Shown one piece after another: positions 56,599 through 64,000 of a stretch of DNA of 64,000 nt. The stretch's first letter is position 1, and each line of letters begins with the position of its first letter. The position numbers and the translations under genes were made by a program. The notes under the pieces are model-generated. The model worked only from the letters and a program-made list of their open reading frames with translations, did no database searches and was not told where the DNA came from. The DNA comes from Vibrio coralliirubri. GTDB taxonomy: Bacteria; Pseudomonadota; Gammaproteobacteria; Enterobacterales; Vibrionaceae. The DNA lies in assembly GCF_024347375.1 (NCBI RefSeq), contig NZ_AP025470.1, forward strand, positions 868,001 to 932,000, written 5' to 3'.

Positions 56599-57357
56599 CT
56601 AACCGTGTGGCCAGCTTTGCGGCATCACAAACCAGAATTGCCCCGACTTTGTTTGCCCATGGACGAAGCGATCACCGAACTCGGTGATAGGCTGACTGCT
56701 GAAATCATCCGTACCAGCTGCCCATTGCTCTTTGGTGAGAGGGTAGAGCGCTTCAGTGATTAGATGAACTTGGTCTTGATAGCACCAAAACCCGTTAACT
56801 TGGCTCGAGTTAATGTCGTAGGCCAAACATGCAGTAGGTACGTTTTGCTCTAAGAATGGGTTGGTATATAGGCGACCTTGCATCAATAAGTGCTTTGAGT
56901 CGACATCGATCTCTGGATATTGCTCAACAAAGGCGGCAGAAGAGGACATTTCGAGTTGGTGGCTGAGCATCCTGTCGAGTTTCTTATCCAATTGGTCGTG
57001 AGAGTTGGGTCCAAACCATGTTTGTTCGTGGAGCAGATAAAACTTAATCGCCACTTCCCAATGTTCTAGCTTTTGGCTGCTCTCTTCTTCAAGAATAAAG
57101 TCGATTGCACCGAGAGTTCTGCCTTCCACATTGATCTGAATCTCATCGTGCTTTATCGAGTAATTCGGTGAGGCAGTGATCACTTGTTCACATAGATGCT
57201 GGTAGAGGAAGCCTAATCTAGGATTACCATCATAAGTATGTGATGAGTCGATGGCATGGTGGCTAGAGAATGCACTGAGATCCGAAATCGGTGGCTTGAT
57301 TTCTAGTAATGGCGGTGAGTCGATGACCCATTGGTAAAAACGTTGCAGTGCTGTCAT
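56599..57357 (-). CDS. DUF1853 family protein
   Basis: A 252-aa protein of DUF1853. The order is RLGFLYQHLCEQVI, a central GRTLGAIDFIL, then HWEVAIKFYLLHEQTWFGPN, and LMQGRLYTNPFL near residue 170. The Asp in AIDFIL and the Glu/Lys in EVAIK, at a distance typical of PD-(D/E)xK folds, suggest a nuclease-like core, which is inference. It is divergent from ybgI and no partner gene is obvious. Confidence 0.85.
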   Translation of the reverse strand: MTALQRFYQWVIDSPPLLEIKPPISDLSAFSSHHAIDSSHTYDGNPRLGFLYQHLCEQVITASPNYSIKHDEIQINVEGRTLGAIDFILEEESSQKLEHWEVAIKFYLLHEQTWFGPNSHDQLDKKLDRMLSHQLEMSSSAAFVEQYPEIDVDSKHLLMQGRLYTNPFLEQNVPTACLAYDINSSQVNGFWCYQDQVHLITEALYPLTKEQWAAGTDDFSSQPITEFGDRFVHGQTKSGQFWFVMPQSWPHG

Positions 57358-57447
57358 CTCTTCCTCATAAACTCATCGTGGGGCTTTCGACATTCTACCC
57401 GTAAATTGATATAACGACGTTATTATAAAGGTAAGCTGGAAAGAAAA

Positions 57448-58206
57448 ATGAATAACTTACAATTAGAAAAGCTACTTAACGAAAAACTGCAGCCACAGCA
57501 GATTAAAGATTACTGTCCTAATGGTCTTCAAGTTGAAGGTGCAACAGAAGTGAAGCGAATTGTTACTGGTGTGACAGCTTCTCAAGCCTTGATTGATAAA
57601 GCGGTAGAACTGAACGCAGACGCTTTGTTAGTCCATCATGGCTTTTTCTGGAAAGGCGAGTCAGAAGCGATTCGTGGCATGAAGGGTAAGCGCATTCGTA
57701 CCCTGATTAAGAATGACATCAACCTTTTAGGTTATCACTTGCCGCTTGATATCCACCCTGAGCTTGGTAACAACGCAAAATTGGCAGAGTTACTTGAGAT
57801 AGAAGTCGAAGGTGGCTTGGAAGGGCATCCACAATCGGTTGCTATGTTTGGTAAATTAAAAGCGCCAATGACAGGTACTGAATTTGCAGCAAAAATCGAT
57901 CAAGTTCTGAATCGTAAACCACTGCATATCGCGCCAGAAAACCAAGACAAAATGATTACGACCGTCGGTTGGTGTACTGGTGGTGGTCAAGACTACATTG
58001 AACTTGCAGCTTCTCAAGGTATTGATGCGTTCATCTCTGGTGAAATTTCAGAGCGCACTACTTACTCAGCACGCGAGCAAGACATTCATTATTTTGCTGC
58101 TGGTCACCACGCGACTGAGCGCTACGGTGTAAAAGCGCTAGGTGAATGGTTAGCGAAAGAGCATGGCTTGGATGTTGAGTTTATTGATATCGATAATCCG
58201 GTATAA
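57448..58206 (+). CDS. ybgI: Nif3-like dinuclear metal protein YbgI
   Basis: A 252-aa NIF3-family protein with a dimetal site: HHGFFWKG, GYHLPLDIHPELGNN, TGGGQDY and AGHHATERYG carry the His/Asp/Glu ligands. E. coli YbgI forms a toroidal hexamer; the physiological reaction is unclear (GTP cyclohydrolase-type and other roles have been proposed). It precedes the REP-like array and gltA, roughly as in E. coli where ybgI lies near gltA. Confidence 0.93.
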   Translation: MNNLQLEKLLNEKLQPQQIKDYCPNGLQVEGATEVKRIVTGVTASQALIDKAVELNADALLVHHGFFWKGESEAIRGMKGKRIRTLIKNDINLLGYHLPLDIHPELGNNAKLAELLEIEVEGGLEGHPQSVAMFGKLKAPMTGTEFAAKIDQVLNRKPLHIAPENQDKMITTVGWCTGGGQDYIELAASQGIDAFISGEISERTTYSAREQDIHYFAAGHHATERYGVKALGEWLAKEHGLDVEFIDIDNPV

Positions 58207-58298
58207 GAGCAGTTGCGAGATGAGGGATACGAGTCGAGAGTATGCATCATTTTCTAGCATTGAGCAGGTAACCTGTAGAGTTGATCTGCTCGCTTAAG

Positions 58299-58866
58299 GA
58301 GATCCCCAACTCGCTCGTTCCTCGCTCTTGAGGATGACGACATTGTTTCGTTTTATAGGCTCCGTCATTCCCTAGGCTGACGGAGGAAGGAATAGGGAAT
58401 CTCTTAAGTTTCTTTATAAACTAAATGAGATCCCCAACTCGCTCGTTCCTCGCTCTTGAGGATGACGACATTGTTTCGCTCTATAAGTACCGTCATTCCC
58501 TAGACTGACGAAGGAAGGAGTAGGGAATCTCTTAAGGTTCTCTATAAACTGATTGATATCCCCAACTCACTCGTCCCTCGTTCTTGAGGATGACGAGTAA
58601 CTATAAATTTGTATCCTTCGATTAGGCGGGCTAATTAGAACTCTAATGGACTCAACTTAGAGAGTTCATAAGTAATTCGTCATTCCCTAGACTGACGGAG
58701 GAAGGAGTAGGGAATCTCTCAAGGTTCTCTATAAACTGATTGATATCCCCAACTCACTCGTCCCTCGTTCTTGGGGATGACGATATTATTTTATTCGTTC
58801 ACTTCGCACTCTTGGGGATGACGATATTATTTTATTCGTTCACTTCGCACTCTTGAGGATGACAGA
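58299..58866. repeat. REP/BIME-like inverted-pair repeat array
   Basis: Four GAGATCCCCAACTCGCTCG-type half-elements (58299-58339, 58427-58467, 58555-58595, 58742-58782) alternate with three CGTCATTCCCTAGACTGACG-type halves (58363-58403, 58491-58531, 58678-58718), each about 41 bp. The second type is approximately the reverse complement of the first (both carry GATGACG/CGTCAT and GAGAT/ATCTC ends), so each pair is a head-to-head inverted repeat. The flank TATAAACTGATTGAT recurs. The right end carries a 41-bp tandem duplication. Confidence 0.8.
58771..58852. repeat. 41-bp tandem duplication inside the array
   Basis: Two identical consecutive 41-bp units, each from TTGGGGATGACG to TTCACTTCGCACTC, then a partial third copy starting TTGAGGATGAC. 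Confidence 0.85.
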
Positions 58867-58884
58867 GTTGAGAGCGTACAAAAG

Positions 58885-58918
58885 AAAAGGGGTTGATGTT
58901 CTCACATCAACCCCTTTT
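58885..58918 (-). terminator. Terminator of gltA
   Basis: AAAAGGGGTTGATG and CATCAACCCCTTTT arms with a TTCTCA loop, 20 bp beyond the gltA stop. Confidence 0.92.
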
Positions 58919-58938
58919 AACATTATGATTTATAGTAA

Positions 58939-60228
58939 CTATTCACGTTCGTGAAGTGCTTTAAAGTCACGTTGTTCTTCACCAGTATACAGCTGACGAG
59001 GACGACCGATACGGTTCGTCGGATCGCTGTGCATTTCGTTCCAGTGCGCAATCCAACCGATGGTACGAGACATCGCGAAGATTACAGTAAACATAGATAC
59101 TGGAATACCGATTGCTTTCAGAATGATACCTGAGTAGAAATCTACGTTCGGGTATAGTTTCTTAGAAACAAAGTACTCATCAGAAAGAGCGATACGCTCA
59201 AGTTCCATTGCTACGTCTAGTAGTGGATCTTGGATGTTTAGCTCTTTAAGTACTTCGTGACACGCTTCGCGCATTACTGTTGCACGTGGATCGTAGTTCT
59301 TGTAAACACGGTGACCGAAGCCCATCAAACGGAATGGGTCATCTTTGTCTTTTGCTTTCGCAACGTATTCTTCAATGTTATCTACGCTACCGATCTCTTC
59401 AAGCATGCGCAGACAAGCTTCGTTTGCACCGCCGTGAGCTGGCCCCCAAAGTGATGCGATACCTGCTGCGATACACGCAAACGGGTTAGCACCAGATGAA
59501 CCAGCAAGACGCACTGTTGACGTAGAAGCGTTCTGTTCGTGGTCAGCGTGTAGAGTAAAGATTTTATCCATTGCACGAGCAACGATAGGGTTCACTTCAT
59601 ACTCTTCACATGGGTTTGCAAACATCATGTGTAAGAAGTTTTCTGCGTAGCCTAGGTCGTTACGTGGGTAGATAAACGGCTGACCGATTGAATATTTGTA
59701 ACACATTGCAGCCAGTGTTGGCATTTTTGAAATCAGGCGGTATGCCGCAATTTCACGGTGTGTATCGTTGTTGACATCAAGTGAGTCGTGGTAGAACGCC
59801 GCTAGAGCGCCTACAACACCACACATTACAGCCATAGGGTGAGCGTCACGACGGAAGCCGTGGAAGAAACTAGCGATTTGCTCATGCACCATAGTGTGAC
59901 GTGTCACGGTAGTCTTGAACTTTTCGTACTCAGTTCGAGATGGGGCTTCACCGTAAAGAAGTATGTAACATACTTCTAAGTAATCAGCGTTATTGGCAAG
60001 TTGGTCAATTGGATAACCACGATGTAAAAGAATGCCTTTTCCACCGTCAATAAAAGTGATTTGAGACTCACAGGATGCAGTGGCAAGAAAACCAGGGTCA
60101 AAAGTGAAAAAACCATTAGAACCTAGTGTACGAACATCGATCACTGGAGTACCAAGTACACCTTCTGTAATCGGCAGCTCGATTGGCGCTTGACCTTCAA
60201 TGTGAAGGGTAGCTTTCTTATCCGCCAT
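58939..60228 (-). CDS. gltA: Citrate synthase GltA
   Basis: A 429-aa type II hexameric citrate synthase, condensing acetyl-CoA and oxaloacetate at the start of the TCA cycle. The catalytic His lies in [15 protein letters not shown] and the second in [14 protein letters not shown]; the catalytic Asp is in [20 protein letters not shown] NVDFYSG. A zinc-like N-terminal extension typical of type II is present. It is divergent from sdhCDAB, an arrangement shared with E. coli. Confidence 0.98.
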   Translation of the reverse strand: MADKKATLHIEGQAPIELPITEGVLGTPVIDVRTLGSNGFFTFDPGFLATASCESQITFIDGGKGILLHRGYPIDQLANNADYLEVCYILLYGEAPSRTEYEKFKTTVTRHTMVHEQIASFFHGFRRDAHPMAVMCGVVGALAAFYHDSLDVNNDTHREIAAYRLISKMPTLAAMCYKYSIGQPFIYPRNDLGYAENFLHMMFANPCEEYEVNPIVARAMDKIFTLHADHEQNASTSTVRLAGSSGANPFACIAAGIASLWGPAHGGANEACLRMLEEIGSVDNIEEYVAKAKDKDDPFRLMGFGHRVYKNYDPRATVMREACHEVLKELNIQDPLLDVAMELERIALSDEYFVSKKLYPNVDFYSGIILKAIGIPVSMFTVIFAMSRTIGWIAHWNEMHSDPTNRIGRPRQLYTGEEQRDFKALHERE

Positions 60229-60645
60229 AACAATCTCCTTTGTTTATTATTTAATCCGTCCAGGATGTTTATGTGCCATTTTTTTACTGGTCTTACGTGG
60301 GAAAGTCAATTTTTCTGAAGCTTTGTGTGCACTTGTTAGTGTTTTTTACATTAAATTCGTTAAAAATCTGGTCTGTGTAGCATTATTTGTTACATCAATT
60401 GTATTAGAATGTTGCCAGCCGTATAGTGGCGCTGAAAAGTTTGGTTAAAACCTTATAAATGCAAGGCTAAGAAGAAATGTGAGGTGTCTTTCTTAATCGA
60501 GCAGTTAACAATTATTTTACAATTATCTAAGGCTCAACTTCAGTTATTTGTTAAGTTAATGTTAAATTTTGAAGGTTTGCAATCAAATTTTGTCCATAAC
60601 AATATCATAAGGTTATTTAATGACCATAATGCTCAATGGAGCTGA
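60229..60645. other. gltA-sdhC divergent regulatory region
   Basis: A 417-bp AT-rich region with no gene. It contains an ArcA-like direct-repeat cluster at 60550-60565 and additional TTAA-rich motifs. Confidence 0.55.
60550..60565 (+). promoter_or_regulatory. Candidate ArcA box upstream of sdhCDAB
   Basis: GTTAAGTTAATGTTAA has two GTTA repeats 11 bp apart with a third between, the spacing preferred by ArcA. It lies about 80 bp before the sdhC start. Confidence 0.5.
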
Positions 60646-61038
60646 GTGAGCAAGCCCGTGAAAGAAAGAAAGACAAGACCTGTTAATTTAGATTTACAGA
60701 CCATCCACTTTCCAATCACAGCAATAGCTTCCATCCTACACCGTGTGTCTGGGGTGATAACTTTTGTCGCGATTGGAATTTTGCTTTGGTTACTATCCAT
60801 TTCCCTCTCATCCCCAGTAGGCTTTGCCGAAGCTAGCGACATTGTCGATGGTTTCTTCGTGAAGTTTATTCTGTGGGGCATTTTAACCGCTTTGGCTTAC
60901 CACATTGCTGGTGGTATTCGTCACCTTCTTATGGACCTTGGTCACTTTGAAGAGCTGGAATCTGGCGCTAAGAGCGCTAAGGTTGCATTCGCAGCAACAG
61001 CGGTATTGTCTCTACTAGCGGGGATCTTAGTATGGTAA
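60646..61038 (+). CDS. sdhC: Succinate dehydrogenase cytochrome b556 subunit SdhC
   Basis: A 130-aa inner-membrane subunit with three helices, holding heme b and the quinone site with SdhD. The signature SILHRVSG gives the quinone-site Ser/Arg; the heme ligand is H86 in AYHIAGGIRHLLMDLGH. The GTG start follows ATGGAGCTGA. It overlaps sdhD by 7 bp. Confidence 0.97.
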   Translation: MSKPVKERKTRPVNLDLQTIHFPITAIASILHRVSGVITFVAIGILLWLLSISLSSPVGFAEASDIVDGFFVKFILWGILTALAYHIAGGIRHLLMDLGHFEELESGAKSAKVAFAATAVLSLLAGILVW

Positions 61039-61379
61039 ACAACGTTTCTACTTTTGGTCGTAATGGTGTCCACGATTATCTATTGATTCGTGCTACTGCC
61101 ATCATTATGACGCTTTACACTATCTACCTAGTTAGCTTCTGTGCTTTCTCTGGTGATATCTCTTACGCATCTTGGACGCAATTCTTTGGTGGAACCTTCA
61201 CTAAAGTCTTCACCATGTTAGCGCTTACTTCTGTTTTGGTTCACGCGTGGATCGGCCTATGGCAAGTACTAACTGACTACATCAAATGCGCAAAACTGCG
61301 TGTTGGTCTTCAAGTCGGTGTTGTTGCAGTTCTTCTTGGATATTTCTTCTCTGGTCTGTTTATTTTGTGGGGTGCGTAA
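61032..61379 (+). CDS. sdhD: Succinate dehydrogenase membrane anchor SdhD
   Basis: A 115-aa three-helix anchor. The heme ligand is H71 in VLVHAWIGLWQVLTDY, and the quinone-site Tyr is in the same DY motif. It overlaps sdhC by 7 bp and is followed directly by sdhA with no gap, so all four sdh genes form one operon. Confidence 0.96.
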   Translation: MVNNVSTFGRNGVHDYLLIRATAIIMTLYTIYLVSFCAFSGDISYASWTQFFGGTFTKVFTMLALTSVLVHAWIGLWQVLTDYIKCAKLRVGLQVGVVAVLLGYFFSGLFILWGA

Positions 61380-63146
61380 GTGACTATTCCTGTTCGTGAG
61401 TTTGATGCCGTAGTTATCGGCGCTGGTGGTGCAGGTATGCGTGCCGCACTGCAAATTTCTGAGCAAGGCCTTTCTTGTGCATTGCTTTCTAAAGTTTTCC
61501 CTACTCGTTCTCATACGGTTTCAGCGCAAGGCGGCATCACTGTTGCTCTTGGTAACGCGCATGAAGATCATTGGGAACAACACATGTACGACACAGTAAA
61601 AGGTTCTGATTACATCGGTGACCAAGACGCTATCGAATACATGTGTAAAAACGGTCCTGAGTCGGTAATCGAACTTGAAAAAATGGGCCTACCTTTCTCT
61701 CGTTTTGAGAACGGTACTATTTACCAGCGTCCTTTCGGTGGTCAATCTAAAAACTTTGGTGGTGAGCAAGCGGCTCGTACCGCAGCTGCAGCCGACCGTA
61801 CTGGTCACGCTCTGCTACACACGCTTTACCAACAAAACATTAAACACAAAACGACCGTTTTCTCTGAGTGGTATGCACTGGATCTTGTTAAGAACGAAGA
61901 TGGTGCAATCTTAGGTACTACTGCGCTTTGTATGGAAACCGGTGAGGTTTGCTACTTCAAAGCGAAGGCAACAATCCTTGCTACCGGTGGTGCTGGTCGT
62001 ATCTACGCATCAACAACCAATGCTCACATTAATACTGGTGACGGTGTTGGTATGGCGATTCGTGCTGGCGTTCCTATGCAAGACATCGAAATGTGGCAGT
62101 TCCACCCAACGGGTATCGCTGGTGCAGGTGTATTGGTAACGGAAGGTTGTCGTGGTGAAGGTGGTTACCTTCTCAATAAAGACGGCGAACGCTTCATGGA
62201 ACGTTACGCACCAAACGCTAAAGACTTAGCGGGTCGTGATGTTGTTGCTCGTTCAATGATGGTTGAAATTCGTGAAGGTCGCGGTTGCGATGGCCCTTGG
62301 GGTCCACACATCAAGCTTAAGCTTGATCACCTAGGTAAAGAGACACTTGAATCTCGTCTTCCTGGTGTATGTGAACTTTCTCGTACCTTTGCTCACGTTG
62401 ATCCAGTGAAAGAGCCAATCCCAGTAATCCCGACATGTCACTACATGATGGGTGGTGTTCCAACACAAGTTTCTGGTCAAGCTATTAAGCAAACCGAAGA
62501 TGGCAGAGATGTTGAAATCCAAGGTCTATTTGCTTGTGGTGAAATCGCATCAGTATCAGTACATGGTGCTAACCGTCTAGGTGGTAACTCACTGCTTGAT
62601 TTAGTGGTATTTGGTCGTGCGACAGGTCTACACCTAGGTGAGACACTGAAGAAGCAAGACGAAGCGAAACCTGCAACTGAAGCTGACATTGAGCGTTCAC
62701 TAGAGCGTTACAACCGTTGGGAAAACAGCACAGACGGCGAAGATCCAGCGCAAATCCGTAAAGATCTTCAGCAATGTATGCAGAACAACTTCTCGGTATT
62801 CCGTGAAGGCAAAGCAATGGCTGAAGGCCTAGAAGAGCTAAAAGCGATTCGCGAGCGTCTGAAGAATGCACACCTATCTGATAAGTCTACAGAGTTCAAC
62901 ACTCAACGTATTGAGTGTCTAGAGCTTGAAAACTTGATGGAAACGGCATTCGCAACCGCTGTTGCTGCAAACTTCCGTACAGAGAGCCGTGGCGCACACG
63001 CTCGATTCGATTTCCCTGACCGTGATGATGAGCAATGGCTATGCCACTCACTTTACAACCCAGAGTCAGAGAGCATGACTAAGCGTGGTGTAAACATGGA
63101 ACCTATCCATCGTGAAGCGTTCCCACCAAAAGCACGTACGTACTAA
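61380..63146 (+). CDS. sdhA: Succinate dehydrogenase flavoprotein subunit SdhA
   Basis: A 588-aa FAD subunit oxidising succinate to fumarate. The Rossmann GAGGAGM motif is near residue 14, the covalent FAD His is H45 in [12 protein letters not shown], and the dicarboxylate-site residues lie in [11 protein letters not shown] and the late [19 protein letters not shown]. The GTG start abuts the sdhD stop. Codon use is well optimised. Confidence 0.98.
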   Translation: MTIPVREFDAVVIGAGGAGMRAALQISEQGLSCALLSKVFPTRSHTVSAQGGITVALGNAHEDHWEQHMYDTVKGSDYIGDQDAIEYMCKNGPESVIELEKMGLPFSRFENGTIYQRPFGGQSKNFGGEQAARTAAAADRTGHALLHTLYQQNIKHKTTVFSEWYALDLVKNEDGAILGTTALCMETGEVCYFKAKATILATGGAGRIYASTTNAHINTGDGVGMAIRAGVPMQDIEMWQFHPTGIAGAGVLVTEGCRGEGGYLLNKDGERFMERYAPNAKDLAGRDVVARSMMVEIREGRGCDGPWGPHIKLKLDHLGKETLESRLPGVCELSRTFAHVDPVKEPIPVIPTCHYMMGGVPTQVSGQAIKQTEDGRDVEIQGLFACGEIASVSVHGANRLGGNSLLDLVVFGRATGLHLGETLKKQDEAKPATEADIERSLERYNRWENSTDGEDPAQIRKDLQQCMQNNFSVFREGKAMAEGLEELKAIRERLKNAHLSDKSTEFNTQRIECLELENLMETAFATAVAANFRTESRGAHARFDFPDRDDEQWLCHSLYNPESESMTKRGVNMEPIHREAFPPKARTY

Positions 63147-63158
63147 GGAGATATGACC

Positions 63159-63872
63159 ATGAAACTGAATTTCTCTTTATACCGTTACAATCCAGATGTC
63201 GACCAGAAGCCTTATATGAAGGAATACACTCTAGAAGTGGATGAAGGTTCAGACATGATGCTTTTGGACGCGCTTATTCTGTTGAAAGAGCAAGATCCAA
63301 CAATCTCATTCCGTCGCTCATGCCGTGAAGGTGTATGTGGCTCGGATGGTTTGAACATGAACGGTAAGAATGGCCTAGCGTGTATCACGCCATTGTCTGC
63401 GCTTTCTGGCCAAGACAAGATTGTGATTCGCCCACTGCCTGGCTTACCCGTTGTTCGTGACCTGATTGTAGACATGACTCAGTTCTACGATAACTACGAA
63501 AAAGTGAAGCCATTCTTAGTGTCTGATGGCAATGTGCCACCGGCTCGTGAAAACTTACAAAGCCCTGATGAGCGTGCTCATTTAGATGGATTGTACGAAT
63601 GTATCATGTGTGCATGTTGTACAACGTCATGCCCATCGTTCTGGTGGAACCCTGACAAATTCATCGGACCAGCAGGCCTGCTTGCAGCGTACCGTTGGCT
63701 AATTGATAGTCGAGATACAGCGACAGACGAACGTTTGTCCGATCTTGATGATGCATTTAGCGTTTTTCGTTGCCATGGCATCATGAATTGTGTAAGTGTT
63801 TGTCCTAAGGGATTAAATCCGACGAAAGCGATTGGTCACATCAAGACCATGCTAGTGAATCGTTCGGTTTAA
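63159..63872 (+). CDS. sdhB: Succinate dehydrogenase iron-sulfur subunit SdhB
   Basis: A 237-aa iron-sulfur subunit. The 2Fe-2S ligands are in CREGVCGSDGLNMNGKNGLAC in two parts; the 4Fe-4S and 3Fe-4S ligands are in CIMCACCTTSCPSFWWN and CHGIMNCVSVCPKGLNP. The start at 63159 is preferred over ATG at 63153, because AAGGAG lies 8 bp before the former and only 2 bp before the latter. It follows sdhA by 12 bp. Confidence 0.97.
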   Translation: MKLNFSLYRYNPDVDQKPYMKEYTLEVDEGSDMMLLDALILLKEQDPTISFRRSCREGVCGSDGLNMNGKNGLACITPLSALSGQDKIVIRPLPGLPVVRDLIVDMTQFYDNYEKVKPFLVSDGNVPPARENLQSPDERAHLDGLYECIMCACCTTSCPSFWWNPDKFIGPAGLLAAYRWLIDSRDTATDERLSDLDDAFSVFRCHGIMNCVSVCPKGLNPTKAIGHIKTMLVNRSV

Positions 63873-63886
63873 GTTATATAAAAATT

Positions 63887-63917
63887 GCCGCCCTAGAAGT
63901 TTTGGGGCGGCCTTTTA
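63887..63917 (+). terminator. GC-rich hairpin between sdhB and sucA
   Basis: GCCGCCC and GGGCGGC arms with an 11-nt loop, then CTTTT. It may be a partial terminator or attenuator between sdhCDAB and suc genes. Confidence 0.7.
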
Positions 63918-63969
63918 ATAGCTCGGCATAGACCGCAGCAAACGTGAAAACTACTGGTTAAGGGAAAAT

Positions 63970-64000
63970 ATGCACAACGGCGTGATGAAGGCATGGCTCG
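63970..64000 (+). CDS. sucA: 2-oxoglutarate dehydrogenase E1 SucA, 5' end only
   Basis: The first ten codons (MHNGVMKAWL) run off the window. They match the SucA N-terminus (MQNSALKAWL in E. coli), and AAGGG precedes the ATG. Its place directly after sdhB is the conserved TCA operon order, so the identity is fairly safe in spite of the short stretch. Confidence 0.75.
   Translation, partial: MHNGVMKAWL

Larger units (their letters stand above)
58207..58938. other. 732-bp gap with REP/BIME-like array
   Basis: Left part (58207-58298) is unassigned sequence; 58299-58866 is the repeat cluster described separately; the right end holds the gltA terminator. No ORF with coding character is seen. Confidence 0.7.

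Noticed and set aside
58299..58866. Possible CRISPR array
   Set aside because: Repeats alternate in orientation, spacers vary widely in length and share sequence, and no cas genes are near; fits REP/BIME better.

Overview
The window is a chromosomal segment of a gammaproteobacterium of the genus Vibrio, most likely near the Splendidus clade, although the species cannot be fixed by eye. The evidence is the toxR-toxS pair divergent from htpG, paired 377-aa polar-type flagellins with sigma-28 promoters, the nagA-nagC/nagE block, moderate GC content and gene orders known from vibrios. Almost all of it is core genome. There is no rRNA, no tRNA I could recognise, no prophage, integron, insertion sequence or CRISPR array.

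Layout. (1) 0-10.5 kb: dapA-bamC, then dapE with yffB, a peptidase M15 gene and several small conserved genes of unknown function, a yfeZ/yfeX-like pair, and two flagellins. (2) 10.9-19.4 kb: the PTS core ptsH-ptsI-crr, cysK, cysZ, zipA, ligA. (3) 19.9-27.5 kb: a porin, an uncharacterised lipoprotein with a C-terminal tandem repeat, cueR, and the block nfeD-qmcA-cnoX-ybbO that also follows cueR in E. coli, plus yfcH. (4) 27.8-30.1 kb: a tightly overlapping four-gene operon of two DUF1538 membrane proteins, a PII-like protein and a CBS protein. This is the best candidate for an undescribed system in the window. (5) 30.1-43.9 kb: yfcE, a SelW-like protein, a TauE/SafE permease, toxRS, htpG, adk, hemH, a POT peptide transporter, rfaH, asnB and a CPA2 antiporter. 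(6) 44-50.4 kb: the GlcNAc regulon nagC, nagA and nagE, then glnS. (7) 50.5-58.2 kb: an orphan prepilin, fur, a DUF4442 gene, fldA, a DUF2788 gene, ybfF, seqA, pgm, a DUF1853 gene and ybgI. (8) 58.2-58.9 kb: a REP/BIME-like repeat cluster. (9) 58.9-64 kb: gltA divergent from sdhCDAB, with the first codons of sucA at the right edge.

How the parts fit. NagE carries only IIC and IIB domains, so it should depend on EI, HPr and EIIA-Glc, all encoded by ptsH-ptsI-crr in the same window. The nagE upstream region shows a CRP-like half-palindrome pair and a 22-bp palindrome of NagC type. gltA, sdhCDAB and sucA form a TCA block with an ArcA-like direct repeat in the divergent region. toxR and htpG are divergent, with a good sigma-32 promoter in front of htpG. 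The two flagellins have clear FliA promoters but different codon quality, suggesting unequal expression.

The least explained items are the DUF1538/PII/CBS operon, a 21-codon hydrophobic ORF with its own hairpin terminator near 25.6 kb, the orphan prepilin with Ala at -1 and an EF-hand-like loop, the repeat-bearing lipoprotein at 21.1 kb, and the inverted-pair repeat array before gltA. All functional statements come from recognising protein families and motifs by eye; no database search was run.
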